Shown here piece by piece: positions 42,802-53,034 of a DNA stretch of 64,000 bases. The notes under the pieces are model-generated. The model saw nothing but the letters and a program-made list of their open reading frames with translations. It did not search any database and had not been told where the DNA came from. Origin of the DNA: Symbiodinium natans (Eukaryota; Sar; Dinophyceae; Suessiales; Symbiodiniaceae); assembly GCA_905221605.1 (NCBI GenBank), contig CAJNDS010001902.1, forward strand, positions 174,501 through 238,500, given 5' to 3'. The translations under genes and the position numbers were made by a program. The number at the start of each line of letters is the position of its first letter. The stretch's first letter is position 1.

Positions 42802-43540
42802 CCCCCCGCATTTTGCTGAGGGTTCATGTCAAAGATCTGAAGTCCAAGCCCAGCTCGGCACTTCAACACTAAGGGGATGCCCTGGCCACATTCCCTTGGT
42901 GCGTACTCGCCACCAAACGAAACAAACAACACACCAGTCGATCTCTGACATCAAACTTAAAACTCATGCAAGATCCCACCATCAGGCAGGTTGTCCTGGG
43001 TCCACATCACTGGTAACCCAAGAGTTCGTTGTCCAAACACGTGAAAAACGAATTAAACTTGCATCCACCTGCACTGGGGCAGGGTTGTCATGGAACGAAT
43101 CCAAGAGTTCGTGGTGACAAACACGTGAAAACGAATTAATGCAAGCTTCAGATGTTTCCCACTCAGCACTCGACCTTGTCGTGGTACTCCTCCTCAGTCT
43201 CGCATCTTCCAGGTCACCAAACTCACCAACTAGCATCGGCTAGCTGATCCTTCAGGAAAAGATTGGCTTCATAGTTTCGCTTCTTCCAGCGTACCATCAG
43301 CCAAAAACGTCTTCAGAGGTGGCAATCAGACGCCTTGCAGAAGGGGCTATAGAGTCCCTCGTTGAGTTTCATCATCATTTTGCCTCCTCTTTGCAAACTT
43401 CTCATGCGCTGAAACAAGGGCTCACACTAACCAGAAAAATCGCGGGCGCTCCATGGCGGCAACGCGGCCATGGCTTCCAAAAAAAATGGCTGCGGGTTTC
43501 ACTCACCCACCCAACCACTGAGATCACTTAGCATCTCAGT

Positions 43541-46500
43541 TCATTCTTCATCCTCTTCGCCCTTCTTCTCGCCAGCTCCAGTTGACTCCATCAACTTGGC
43601 GCGGCGCTCCTTGGCGGCTTCCTTCATCTCCGCCAACTCAGCCGTCCTCGTTTCCATCATCACATCCTGCGAAGATCGGCTAGGCTCAGCTGGCGTCTCC
43701 GCAGGCCTCTCAGTTGGCTGGTCTCCAACCTTTCTCTTCTTCTCTTCCAACATCAGCTCCAAATCGGCAACACTAAAGCTTGCCTTCACACGCTCAGCAA
43801 TCTGCGCGATAGCTGCTGCATCCAACTCAGATGGTACAACTGACACAGGCGAGCGAACCGCTTCGCCTTCCAGCTTTGCTCTCTTAGCAGCTTCTTCCTC
43901 GGCAGCTGACAGGTCGGCGATGCGCTTGCGCTTTCGCTCAGCTTCCTCGAACTCTCGGTCTTGCTGTTCCGCTGCAGCCTTGAGGATCCGCTTCAGGTCC
44001 TTTTCCTCCTTCTCGAGTTTCCCAACATTCTCACCCATGATCCCAAAGGCTTGCTGCCACATGTCGGCAGGCAACGTCAAGTTGAACCTCACCACATAGT
44101 CGGTCGGCAAGTGCCACTTACACTTGCAGATCCACACAACACCGCTTCGAGTCTCACTCGCAACCACCTTCTTCCAGCTTGCCGCCCTCTGCGTGTCGGT
44201 GATCTCCTCTTTCTTTTTCTCCAGGTCCTCCAAGAATCCTGCAACAGACTCCATCACGGATCTGTAGTGGCTGTAGGCCACAAACGACCACTTGGGGACT
44301 GGTCTCTCCCTCAGCTCCGGCTCGTGAATCCGAAGTGTATCACACGACAACATCGAAATCACTCGCACTCGCTCCACCAGTTCCTTAAACACCAAGGATC
44401 CTTCCTTTGCACTTCTCTTCCAGCGCAACACCCATGGGGGATAATACGAGCTCTCAGCTTCATCCTCCATGATCCTCTCTGCTCCCAAAATGGGTAGCAT
44501 GCACAACAGATCCACCATCCGCAAGACTCCGAGGTCCTGGTGCTCACCCAGAAGCAAAACAGGGACTATCCCTTTTCTCTTCAAGTACCTCACGAAGCTC
44601 AACATCGCCAGGCCACACGTTCCCGGCGGTACTTCCATGTACAGTCCTCCTTCATTCACTGCCATCTCCCAGATGATGGCCTTGCCACCAATCTGTCCAC
44701 GGACATCCAAGATTCCGAAGATCTTCGTGGGTTTCTCCTGTAGCTCACACACCTCCTGGATGGGCTTCACCAGCTTCTCGTATGAGCTTTGATAGCGCAA
44801 CATATCCTTGTCGGATAGCGTGCCTACCACGTCCTTGAGCTCTAGCTCATCCACTGGAGTTCCGCGCCGGCAGATACTCCATGACACATCACCGAACCAC
44901 TTCGGCGGCTCTGGATCCGCCAGCTCCGGAAACACGTCGACCATCCGTTCAATCACCTTCGGCATGGCCTTGGGTTTCGGTGCAGCTTGGCCTGAGCCTC
45001 GGCTTTCACCTTTATCACCCCTTTTTCCAGCAGCTCGGCGCTCCTTCTCTGCCTCTCGGAGATGGAATGCATGGCTTGCATCCGTGCCAGAGACTGTCAC
45101 AGTCTGTTTGCACTTTTCGCACTTGGGCTTGCCACTTTCATCCCAGCTCAACCCGGCAGCATGCTCGGATCTGAACAACCATTTGCAAACCTTACACCAA
45201 AAGGGGCTTTTCATCTCAGCACCCTGCTCACCCTTCCTGCTGTCTTCAGCTGCCATTTTCCTGTCCTTCACCAAAGGTACAGGCTCCAGGCTAGGGCTAG
45301 CTTCCGTGGTGCTTGAACCAAAGCTTTTGCGGTTGGACCATAAATCCATTTCTTGAACCTCAGGGGAAGAGTCTTCACGAAGGGTTTCGGGACTTCTAAG
45401 GTGGAAATTTTCAAAAACTTCACCACACTTTTTCACACTTTTCAACGATCCAACTTGCTCCACACTGCATCCAGTTGCCTCGGCACACTGGCATGCCTGA
45501 ACTCCAACCCTTGGTCGGATTCCACAGATCCTCCACACCTGCTGCACATCTTCACCAGGGTATATACCCATAGCTTGCTGGTGCTGACAGAATGTCACTT
45601 GACTCAAGCACTTTGTAAGAACGTCAGCGATCATTCCCGCTGTCGGGCACCAAATGACCTTCAAGGTCTGAGCTTCCTGTATCCGCTCCTGAAGATAGCA
45701 GACAGCGATGTCTAAGTGGCGAACTCGCCTACTCAACCCACGGTTTAGCAAAACCGCTCTCGCTGAGGAACTGTCAGTGTGCAATCGGATCGTGACATCT
45801 GACTCGGCCAACTGACCGATCAAAGTCGCAAGTCCCTCACTCTCCTGTACCGCAGTCAAGATGGCTCTCAACTCGGCTTCACAAGAACTCAGCGATACAC
45901 ACCCTTGAACTCGAGAGATTCCCTTGATCAGGCATCCTCTATAAAAGATGGCTATGCCCGACACAGATCTTCGTCCTAACGACGCTTGGGGTGCCCAACT
46001 GGCATCCGCATACACTTCCAGCTGCGCCGGCCCACTGTCCGGTACATTCCCATCAGGGCCAAAGTACTGCCATGCATGGTATTGTCCCTTTAGGAACCTA
46101 ATCACTTGTCGCAATGCTTGCTCAAAGCATGCTGTTGGCTTGGACTGTCCTTGCGAAAGAATGGACATCCACCTACTCAGGTCAGGTCTCGACTGACCCC
46201 ACCATGCAATCCGGCCAAGTACTGCTCTGTACCTCGCAGCTGCAGTGTCACTCAACTCAGGATCCGAACCACTTGCTCTGCCCTTCTCGACCGTTTTCAC
46301 GATGTCCGGAGGAGCAGTAACCACCTTCAGGTCCTTACAGAACTCTGTCTCGAACAGGGCATCTAAGTATGCCGGGGGCACTCGCATCCTGAGATGACTC
46401 CCTTGTCTCTCAATCTCTCGCCCCAAAAAGGTGATCTTTCCACCAGTGGAAGTGATTCGACCCGTTTCCTTGATCTTCAACTCTCCGTTCAGGGTGTCGG

Positions 46501-49500
46501 TCACCAACCGAATGGCATCTCTAGTGCCACACAGAATCAAATCGTCCACATAGCACAACATGAGGAATCTTTTCCCTCTCACAGTGCCCTCGAAGACGGA
46601 AGGTTCCGTTGGGCATTGCTTCAACCCAACTTTCTTCACAACTGTCGCCAGCTTCAAGTTCCAAGCTTTGGCGGCAACTCTCAAACCATTCATGGCTTGA
46701 TCCAGAATCATAAACACCGGGACATAATAGTCCTTGCAGGCGGAAACATCCTTGGGCAATTGGATAATCGCCTTCGATCCTTTCGGAAGGGGGGAATGCA
46801 AGAATGCAGTGCTAACATCCAAAGTTGCGATATCCATAGCATCTACCGAAGCAATGGCCAAAAGCGTCCGTAACGCTTCTAAAGAAGGAGTCGTAGCACT
46901 CAGTCCTAAAGATGATGCTGTGCTCCCCTTTGCGATGTCTTGCACCACACACCGAGCTCTCACAGCTTCCTTGCCATTCACCACCTTTGGGCCTATGACC
47001 CATCGGGTTGGGATGATCTTTATCCCATGCTGACGAGCAAACTTCTGAGCCTCGTCTGCTCCAACCACTCTCCCTGCTTTGTGAGCAGTCATACTCTGCA
47101 GCTCAGTTCGCCGGCCTTCCACTGTTTTATCCACATCTAATGGACATCCATCTATCTCAGACAGAACACTCGTGGGTCTTGCCAGCCAAACTTGGGATCC
47201 ACACACCTTCATGGACTCCGGGAAAGTGCTATTCTTGTTGAGCAGAATCGAATTGGTCACATGTACCAACTTCGGACTCTCGTCACTGCTTACCATTTTA
47301 ATAGGACCTTGAGGCACATCGAGTCTTGGGTCTAAATAAATACGATTGATCAGCCGGGGAACTCGATTGGACTCATCTGGAACTGAGTTCACATCTGAAG
47401 TTAAACTCTCTAAACGCCGGGGAACTCGACTGGACTCATTTGGAACTGAATCCACATCCATTTGAGGTTTTTCTTCCTCCATTGGGATCGCTTCATCCTC
47501 AGCGGGAGTTTCTCCTTCGAAGTATCCAGGTTCCATTGCCTCATCTGGAATCCCTTGGTAAGGCAAACTTGGATCCTCAAAATCCTCCATGTCAACATCC
47601 ACAACTTCTGTCGCAGGTGTTGGGACGCTTTGCTTCTCCTCCAACTTCGGATCTGGTCGACTCTCATAGGTGATCTTCGGGCGTTTCAGGAGTGAAGGCT
47701 CACTTCCAGACTCCATCACCCCCGCATCCTTTGAGCTTCTCTGGTCCATTTTTGGAGTTTCCTCTGTTGGTTCTTTCGATTCCAACCGTTGTCGTTGAGC
47801 TTTCAACCAATCATCATACCGTTTTCGGCATTCAGCATTGTGGTTGGCTTTTCCTCTTTTTGGACCACACGCAGGACAGTTCGCTGTGCCACCATGTTCC
47901 TTCACCCATGCAGCTGGAGGTCCAACTTTGCTCATGTCGGTGGTCGGTCCCTCAGACACTCGGCCCTCAAAGGCCTTGTCCGCTTCACCTTCAATCCGAT
48001 CGGGCACACCATCCTCTTTCTCCTTCAGAATCGGGGGAGCCAATGTATCCGATGGATCATGCTCCTTGAGCAAATGTTGACAATGCTCCAACCCAATCTT
48101 CAACGGAACGATGTGCTTGATGGACTTTGCTCGAAAGTGTTTTGGACAACCATCCACCATGGCACTCACAACATGAGTCAAGCCACCAACTTCAGGGTAC
48201 ACATAGGCTGCTTCCACAAACCGGGAGAGCGCCGTGGTTTTCATCGAATCCGGTAGCTCAGCCAGAACTGTAGCACCTATCAACGACGATCCACACTCAT
48301 GGAGGGATCTCTGTAGTACCAACTCCTGGGGTGATTTCTTCCCATCAAAGGCAGCTGCATGGTGATTGTGCATTGCAGCACAGTAAATCAGACCAAACTC
48401 AAACGCTCGAGGACTTCTTTTCAAGTCAAAGCCCTGCGCTCGTAGATCCAACCTCACCGTGCTGAACAACTCCTTGAGTGTTCTCACTGCCCTTTCCACA
48501 CCACCAACCGCTTCATGTCCCTGCGGAGGTGCTCTTTGGGTCACAATCCTAATCCCCAGATTGGCTCTCTTGATGAGGGCGCTCACCGCTGTCTCGCTGT
48601 CTGTCCTCAACAGTACAGCAGACCCTGCAATGTCCAGTCCGAAAGCATTCATCCAATAACGAATCCAGCTGGAGGTATTGTCAGCATTGGTCCCTACCAA
48701 CAGACATCCAATCATTCTGGTTGACATTTCAGTCATGACCAGTACTTTCATGTTGGGAGCCGTCGGCTGGTCTTTCGCAAAAGTACCAGTTACCAGGTTG
48801 ATGAAGCAGAAATCTGCTTGCAACGCCACGGGTCGGTCTTGAGCATCCTTGGTCCGACGATGCTGGGTTGTTCCTCTTGTCATCCGACAATGAGGACATT
48901 CGGACGAAAAAGGAATGTGGCCTCGCATCCGATGCAGCTCCATTTCTTCTTGCTTTTTCTTGGTCATTGACTGCACTGACTGCATCTGATCAACCTCCAT
49001 CGGTCGTTGGCCATCATCCACATCCATGGGTCGAACCTCAGTTCTTCCAAAGGTTACTTTCTTTCGCTTTCCAGCATCACCTTGCAGGTAGATCCAAGGA
49101 CATCCAGCCCAGGATACTCCATATCCCATGACTCCTTTCTTCTCGTGTCGCAGCGAAATCTCTCTTCGAGTGAACTTCACTTCCCAACCAGTATTCACCA
49201 TCTGCTCGGTGCTCAAGATGTTGTGAGCCACATCTGCTACAACTCCAGTCACACACACCGATGTCAAACCAAGATACTGCTTTCCTTCATACATAGGCAG
49301 CAAGGCTCGGATGCGAACTCGCTCGAAGACATTCACCGGGGTATCGTTGGCTGCTGAGTACCTCTCATTAGGTCCCAACGCCTTCCGATCCAAGATCTGG
49401 AACTCATCCAAGTATCTTTTCGCAATCACAGTCACCGATGCTCCTGAGTCAATCAACCACCATTTGCTTGCATCATCCTTTTCCATGCTTTTGACTTGAT

Positions 49501-51538
49501 TCATCGGAGGTTTCATCAAAGACCGAACTGACTTAGATGGCAACATCTGAGATAAATCGGTAGAGATCCGATGCTCCAACTCGGCAATCCGGACTCTCGT
49601 CTCAACTTCCCATGACCAATCTATCTCATCAGTACTCCGGGGAATCCACTCTTTTCTCACTTCATCGAGCAATCCTTCCAGAGGTTGCAACACAGATTCC
49701 ACTCGGGCCTCTGACTCAGGTTCATTCCATTCACCTCCAGTTAGCTGGTAGTCACTCGACTCACCCTCTTGGGAGACTTCAGCAACTGTCTTCCCCTTTC
49801 CTTTGCCTTTTCCTTTGGGCTTTCCCTTTTCGGGCTTCTTCTTGGGATCTCCTTTTGCCTTGGCTTTCGCCTTAGCATTGGGGGAATTGGGCTTCTTGCC
49901 TGAATCTCCCTCCTTATACCAGCAATCGCGGGCATAATGTCCCTTTCCACCACACACATAGCACTCCACATCCTTCTTGTTCTGGCTTGAAGCTCGTTTG
50001 CCAGCACCTTTGCTTGATTCGCGCTTGCCTTTCTGTTCCTTTCCTTTGCCTTTTGGTTTTCCTTCGTTGCCCTTTCCCTCATTGGGATCTCGAAAAGGTT
50101 GAAGCTTCGTGCCAGGGGCTTCTGACCACACCCTTTGTTGCACCTCAAACTTCAGAGCAACTCTTTTCAGATCTTCAAACGATTCACTATCGCCATGCAA
50201 CAAGCAATGGCTTCTACACCGATCTGGCAAACTGCGCAGCAAAACCATAACCGAATCCGCTTCTTGGATCTGCAAACCACCAGCATGCACATCGGGATCA
50301 AGACTATTGAGCAGCTTGGTGTACTTGTTCAACTCATGCTCAATCTTTCGAATGATCTCCGGAATACTGGGTGCTTTCACGGTTTGATTCACCAGCTGCG
50401 ACCGAAAGAACAGGCATTCAGCTCGCGACTTCAGGCAAAACTCCTTCGCCAGCAATCTCAAAGCCACAAAACCAGATTGTTGATAAGTGCTCTCACTTTC
50501 AACATATGTCTGCAAAATCAGAGAACTCTTCTCATGATTTGCAAAAGTCTGTCGCAGGATGTGCATCAGCCTCGTCGACCTCTTCTGTTGCTCCACAGTA
50601 AGTCGATCCTGTTTCAGCCGAGACTCTTCTTGAGTCTTCACCGCATGCATGAGCTCATTGGGAAACACTTCTGAACCCAAACCAACCCAACTGGTCAGCT
50701 TCTCCATCCAGGTCAAGAATCCAAGAGCTTCAGAGATGCGATCCTTCCAAGACGAAAAGTCAATGGTCGGCAAACTGGGCAACCATTTGTCCGATCGAGC
50801 AAACACATCCCTTTCCCTTTCTTGCTCCAGAGGTGGAGGTCTCAGTGGGGGACTTGGGCTCGCCATCCGAAAAAGCTGGGTCCCCTTCGCAGGAGTACCC
50901 ACTGGCGATGCACCTTGACATCCCGAAGAAGAACTGGGCATGTTCTCAGGAACACCATCCTGAGGTAAGGGGGGATTCACCTGTTGCTGTTGCTGTGGCT
51001 GCTGTTGCTGATGCTGCTGTATCATCCACTGCTGATGCTGCTGCTGTTGCTGCACCATGGACGAAGTCATCGTTTGCATAAACTGCTGTTGCTGCACAAC
51101 CAGTTGCTGCATCATGCTTTCCAATTCTCGCACTTGTCTCGTCAACCCTTGCACGTCGGGTGATGTTTGTGATGGTGTCACCACAGGTTGAGGAGGTCCA
51201 GTGGATAGTCCTGGTGGTAACGAAGGACTTCCTACCGCTTGCTGAGGCAAACCAGGGGGAAACGAAGGGCCTCCCATTGTCTGTTGGGGTGCTCCAGTAG
51301 CTACCCCATGAGGGCTTCTGGCGGGAGTTCGACCTCTGGGCACTGGGCCATACACAGGTTGGCTTCCTTGTGCCAAACCTTGCACCCACAGTGGGTTGGG
51401 ATTTCCCAAACCCGGAAAAGGGTCTACCCTTCGCCTTGTCTCAGCATCCATGATGGGCACAGAGCTTCCACGCTCTCGTCCACCTCTTGGACTCCTCACA
51501 TGAGCTCCACTGGTATGTCGTGGGGATGTATTCAACAT
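43541..51538 (-). CDS. E1 Gag-Pol polyprotein with long C-terminal extension
   Basis: 2665 residues from ATG at 51538. The N-terminus is Pro/Gln-rich, with a glutamine-rich coil around 150-200. Then come a zinc knuckle CYVCGGKGHYARDC (526-539), an aspartic protease with LIDSGAS (D697), and an integrase with an HHCC-like finger (about 860-890) and D909, D980, E1015 (DX34E). Reverse transcriptase follows, with YVDD at 1663-1666, then RNase H with D1845. The PR-IN-RT-RH order defines Ty1/copia. No stop or frameshift interrupts it, so it may be young. After RNase H (about 1980) follow ~690 extra residues: a zinc-ribbon-like pair WCKVCKW and CEKCK (about 2110-2145), an unknown globular region, then a charged coiled coil to the end. 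That extension is not standard for copia. Confidence 0.92.
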   Translation of the reverse strand: MLNTSPRHTSGAHVRSPRGGRERGSSVPIMDAETRRRVDPFPGLGNPNPLWVQGLAQGSQPVYGPVPRGRTPARSPHGVATGAPQQTMGGPSFPPGLPQQAVGSPSLPPGLSTGPPQPVVTPSQTSPDVQGLTRQVRELESMMQQLVVQQQQFMQTMTSSMVQQQQQHQQWMIQQHQQQQPQQQQQVNPPLPQDGVPENMPSSSSGCQGASPVGTPAKGTQLFRMASPSPPLRPPPLEQERERDVFARSDKWLPSLPTIDFSSWKDRISEALGFLTWMEKLTSWVGLGSEVFPNELMHAVKTQEESRLKQDRLTVEQQKRSTRLMHILRQTFANHEKSSLILQTYVESESTYQQSGFVALRLLAKEFCLKSRAECLFFRSQLVNQTVKAPSIPEIIRKIEHELNKYTKLLNSLDPDVHAGGLQIQEADSVMVLLRSLPDRCRSHCLLHGDSESFEDLKRVALKFEVQQRVWSEAPGTKLQPFRDPNEGKGNEGKPKGKGKEQKGKRESSKGAGKRASSQNKKDVECYVCGGKGHYARDCWYKEGDSGKKPNSPNAKAKAKAKGDPKKKPEKGKPKGKGKGKGKTVAEVSQEGESSDYQLTGGEWNEPESEARVESVLQPLEGLLDEVRKEWIPRSTDEIDWSWEVETRVRIAELEHRISTDLSQMLPSKSVRSLMKPPMNQVKSMEKDDASKWWLIDSGASVTVIAKRYLDEFQILDRKALGPNERYSAANDTPVNVFERVRIRALLPMYEGKQYLGLTSVCVTGVVADVAHNILSTEQMVNTGWEVKFTRREISLRHEKKGVMGYGVSWAGCPWIYLQGDAGKRKKVTFGRTEVRPMDVDDGQRPMEVDQMQSVQSMTKKKQEEMELHRMRGHIPFSSECPHCRMTRGTTQHRRTKDAQDRPVALQADFCFINLVTGTFAKDQPTAPNMKVLVMTEMSTRMIGCLLVGTNADNTSSWIRYWMNAFGLDIAGSAVLLRTDSETAVSALIKRANLGIRIVTQRAPPQGHEAVGGVERAVRTLKELFSTVRLDLRAQGFDLKRSPRAFEFGLIYCAAMHNHHAAAFDGKKSPQELVLQRSLHECGSSLIGATVLAELPDSMKTTALSRFVEAAYVYPEVGGLTHVVSAMVDGCPKHFRAKSIKHIVPLKIGLEHCQHLLKEHDPSDTLAPPILKEKEDGVPDRIEGEADKAFEGRVSEGPTTDMSKVGPPAAWVKEHGGTANCPACGPKRGKANHNAECRKRYDDWLKAQRQRLESKEPTEETPKMDQRSSKDAGVMESGSEPSLLKRPKITYESRPDPKLEEKQSVPTPATEVVDVDMEDFEDPSLPYQGIPDEAMEPGYFEGETPAEDEAIPMEEEKPQMDVDSVPNESSRVPRRLESLTSDVNSVPDESNRVPRLINRIYLDPRLDVPQGPIKMVSSDESPKLVHVTNSILLNKNSTFPESMKVCGSQVWLARPTSVLSEIDGCPLDVDKTVEGRRTELQSMTAHKAGRVVGADEAQKFARQHGIKIIPTRWVIGPKVVNGKEAVRARCVVQDIAKGSTASSLGLSATTPSLEALRTLLAIASVDAMDIATLDVSTAFLHSPLPKGSKAIIQLPKDVSACKDYYVPVFMILDQAMNGLRVAAKAWNLKLATVVKKVGLKQCPTEPSVFEGTVRGKRFLMLCYVDDLILCGTRDAIRLVTDTLNGELKIKETGRITSTGGKITFLGREIERQGSHLRMRVPPAYLDALFETEFCKDLKVVTAPPDIVKTVEKGRASGSDPELSDTAAARYRAVLGRIAWWGQSRPDLSRWMSILSQGQSKPTACFEQALRQVIRFLKGQYHAWQYFGPDGNVPDSGPAQLEVYADASWAPQASLGRRSVSGIAIFYRGCLIKGISRVQGCVSLSSCEAELRAILTAVQESEGLATLIGQLAESDVTIRLHTDSSSARAVLLNRGLSRRVRHLDIAVCYLQERIQEAQTLKVIWCPTAGMIADVLTKCLSQVTFCQHQQAMGIYPGEDVQQVWRICGIRPRVGVQACQCAEATGCSVEQVGSLKSVKKCGEVFENFHLRSPETLREDSSPEVQEMDLWSNRKSFGSSTTEASPSLEPVPLVKDRKMAAEDSRKGEQGAEMKSPFWCKVCKWLFRSEHAAGLSWDESGKPKCEKCKQTVTVSGTDASHAFHLREAEKERRAAGKRGDKGESRGSGQAAPKPKAMPKVIERMVDVFPELADPEPPKWFGDVSWSICRRGTPVDELELKDVVGTLSDKDMLRYQSSYEKLVKPIQEVCELQEKPTKIFGILDVRGQIGGKAIIWEMAVNEGGLYMEVPPGTCGLAMLSFVRYLKRKGIVPVLLLGEHQDLGVLRMVDLLCMLPILGAERIMEDEAESSYYPPWVLRWKRSAKEGSLVFKELVERVRVISMLSCDTLRIHEPELRERPVPKWSFVAYSHYRSVMESVAGFLEDLEKKKEEITDTQRAASWKKVVASETRSGVVWICKCKWHLPTDYVVRFNLTLPADMWQQAFGIMGENVGKLEKEEKDLKRILKAAAEQQDREFEEAERKRKRIADLSAAEEEAAKRAKLEGEAVRSPVSVVPSELDAAAIAQIAERVKASFSVADLELMLEEKKRKVGDQPTERPAETPAEPSRSSQDVMMETRTAELAEMKEAAKERRAKLMESTGAGEKKGEEDEE

Positions 51539-51549
51539 AGTTCCTGAAC

Positions 51550-52192
51550 TCAGGCTCCAGCCTGCAGTCTCTCCACAACGTCTTCTGGCGAAAATTCTCT
51601 CACCAACACCAGATGGTCCAGGCTCCTGAAGAACCTTAGTTCTACTCTACCAAGCACCGTATTCCTCCAAGATCGGTCACAACCAATCCAGTTCCAGACA
51701 AACCACCTTGCCCGGGCTCCAAAGTGCCTCAACAGCCGCTGAACCAACTGCTTCCAAGCCTGATGAGTCCGGATCCGCCTCCTCACAGGATAGGCTTCCC
51801 GGTACTCACTTACACGGTCCGAGTACAAGAGATTCCGGTCCACTGGCAGTCTGGGCTCCAAACCCAAACTTGCCTCCAGGCACTCACAGAGTCCTGACAG
51901 ACAACCAAAGACCATACACGGGCTCGTACCACAAGGCACTCCATCTTCGCCACCAGAACTTGAAGTGTCTGTTGCTGATTCTGCATCATCATTTGCTGAC
52001 TCTGCATCATCTGGACCATCATCTGCTGGAGTTGAGGGTCAAGTCCGACGACCGTGGCGGGTCCTCCCACTGGAGCAGAAGCTCCACGGGGTTGTGTTGG
52101 CGGTTGTTGCCCGTCCTGGGCACCACCGGGCCAAACAAAGCTTCGTCGTCTTCGTCTTCAGGCACAGGGGTCGACAGCCCGGGGTCAGCCAT
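51550..52192 (-). pseudogene. broken gag-like leader of E1
   Basis: Begins with an ATG at 52192 (MADPGLSTPVPEDEDDEALF), 43 bp after the LTR/primer-site boundary, and stops at 52019. The coding signal then moves to a second frame with a Met/Gln-rich coil (QQMMVQMMQSQQMMMQNQQQ) and a third frame (RVSEYREAYPVRRRIRTHQA, stop at 51550). Two frame changes precede the intact polyprotein start, so this is probably a decayed gag N-terminus, possibly from another element. Confidence 0.5.
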
Positions 52193-52222
52193 GGCTTCTA
52201 GTTTCTACGAGCGTGCTACACA

Positions 52223-52235
52223 CGCTCCGCTACCA
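52223..52235 (-). other. primer binding site of E1
   Basis: On the minus strand TGGTAGCGGAGCG follows the type A LTR end (TTTTCACA) with no spacer. Its complement ends in ...CTACCA, as a tRNA 3' end does. It resembles initiator-Met primer sites of copia elements without matching one exactly. Confidence 0.7.
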
Positions 52236-52604
52236 TGTGAAAACACAGCAGCAGCGCGCTGAACCCTCTTTCTCACGACTTGAGCCAAAGTCATAAGCCG
52301 GAGGCTTCGTCAGTAAAACTCTTTACACACAGGTGAAAACTCTGCTCTGCCACGTGTTCTCCACAGCCACAAAATAAACTCAAACGTCAGTGGGAGTTCT
52401 CGGGACCTACCCAACTACACCTAAAGCAAGCAAAAACGTGCACAGTCACTTCTACAGCTTCCAGCACACATCCCTACAACTCAAGCACTTCAAAAGCTTT
52501 CCCACTTAAAGCAGCACTCCTGTCGAGCCTCCAAGGCACAACTACGGAGTTCCTACAACTACACACACACAACTGAGCCAGCATGCAGGACAACAAAGTT
52601 AACA
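52236..52604 (-). repeat. LTR type A at the 5' end of E1
   Basis: About 369 bp, starting TGTTAAC and ending TTTTCACA on the minus strand. It is the inverted, near-identical partner of 61089-61463. It contains GACTTTGGCTCAAG at 52279-52292. A 45-bp spacer (52605-52649) separates it from the type B LTR of E2. Confidence 0.9.
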
Positions 52605-52649
52605 TGTCCTTGGGGCATCTGGAGATAGTGACATTTGCGGTGGTATTAG

Positions 52650-53000
52650 TGGAAGATTGTGGCTGATCAGTGATGTTTTTGTCATGTTTTGGATCAGCTT
52701 GTACAGGTTTGTTTTGCTTCGGAGTGATTGGGAATCCGTGTGATCCCATCCTCGATGGTTTATGCCTCGTTGATTTCCAAGAAAATCATACGAGTGTTTT
52801 GCGCTATTTAAAGTGAGTGTGCAGTGTGTAGGAACTTCGTTCTGAAGCTGAGTAGAATTCGTTTAGTTTGTGCACTTCGTGACTTTTGGCTGGCTCAAGT
52901 GGCTCTGACTGTGAAAAAGAGAGTTGTCCGCACTTGTGTGAGAGGTCAGGGTTCGTGCTTTTAAGGGAAAAGGTACCAGAGGGACCTTCGGTTTTTCACG
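52650..53000 (+). repeat. LTR type B at the 5' end of E2
   Basis: About 351 bp, starting TGGAAGATTGTGG and ending TTTTCACG. GTATTA lies at 52643-52648, one base before the LTR, and the same hexamer flanks the outer end of the type B LTR at 42421. Contains CTATTTAAAG near 52802 and GACTTTTGGC.GGCTCAAG at 52881-52899. Confidence 0.9.
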
Positions 53001-53015
53001 TGGTAGCGGAGCTTG
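53001..53015 (+). other. primer binding site of E2
   Basis: TGGTAGCGGAGCTTG follows the LTR with no spacer. It shares its first 12 bases with the site of E1, so both elements appear to use the same tRNA primer. Confidence 0.7.
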
Positions 53016-53034
53016 GCAGACGAGAGAAGGAGAC

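Larger units (their letters stand above)
42421..52604 (-). mobile_element. Ty1/copia-type LTR retrotransposon E1
   Basis: Order on the minus strand: type A LTR (52604-52236), primer binding site directly after it, a broken gag-like leader (52192-51550), one 2665-codon polyprotein (51538-43541), ~740 bp of 3' sequence, a purine tract (GCGGGGGGTGGAAG, about 42815-42796) and a type B LTR (42801-42421). The two LTRs are not copies of each other. Their partners are on the head-to-head neighbour E2, so E1 is rearranged. Confidence 0.9.

Noticed and set aside
43961-44497. 178-codon plus-strand frame
   Set aside because: Antisense shadow of the E1 polyprotein C-terminal extension.
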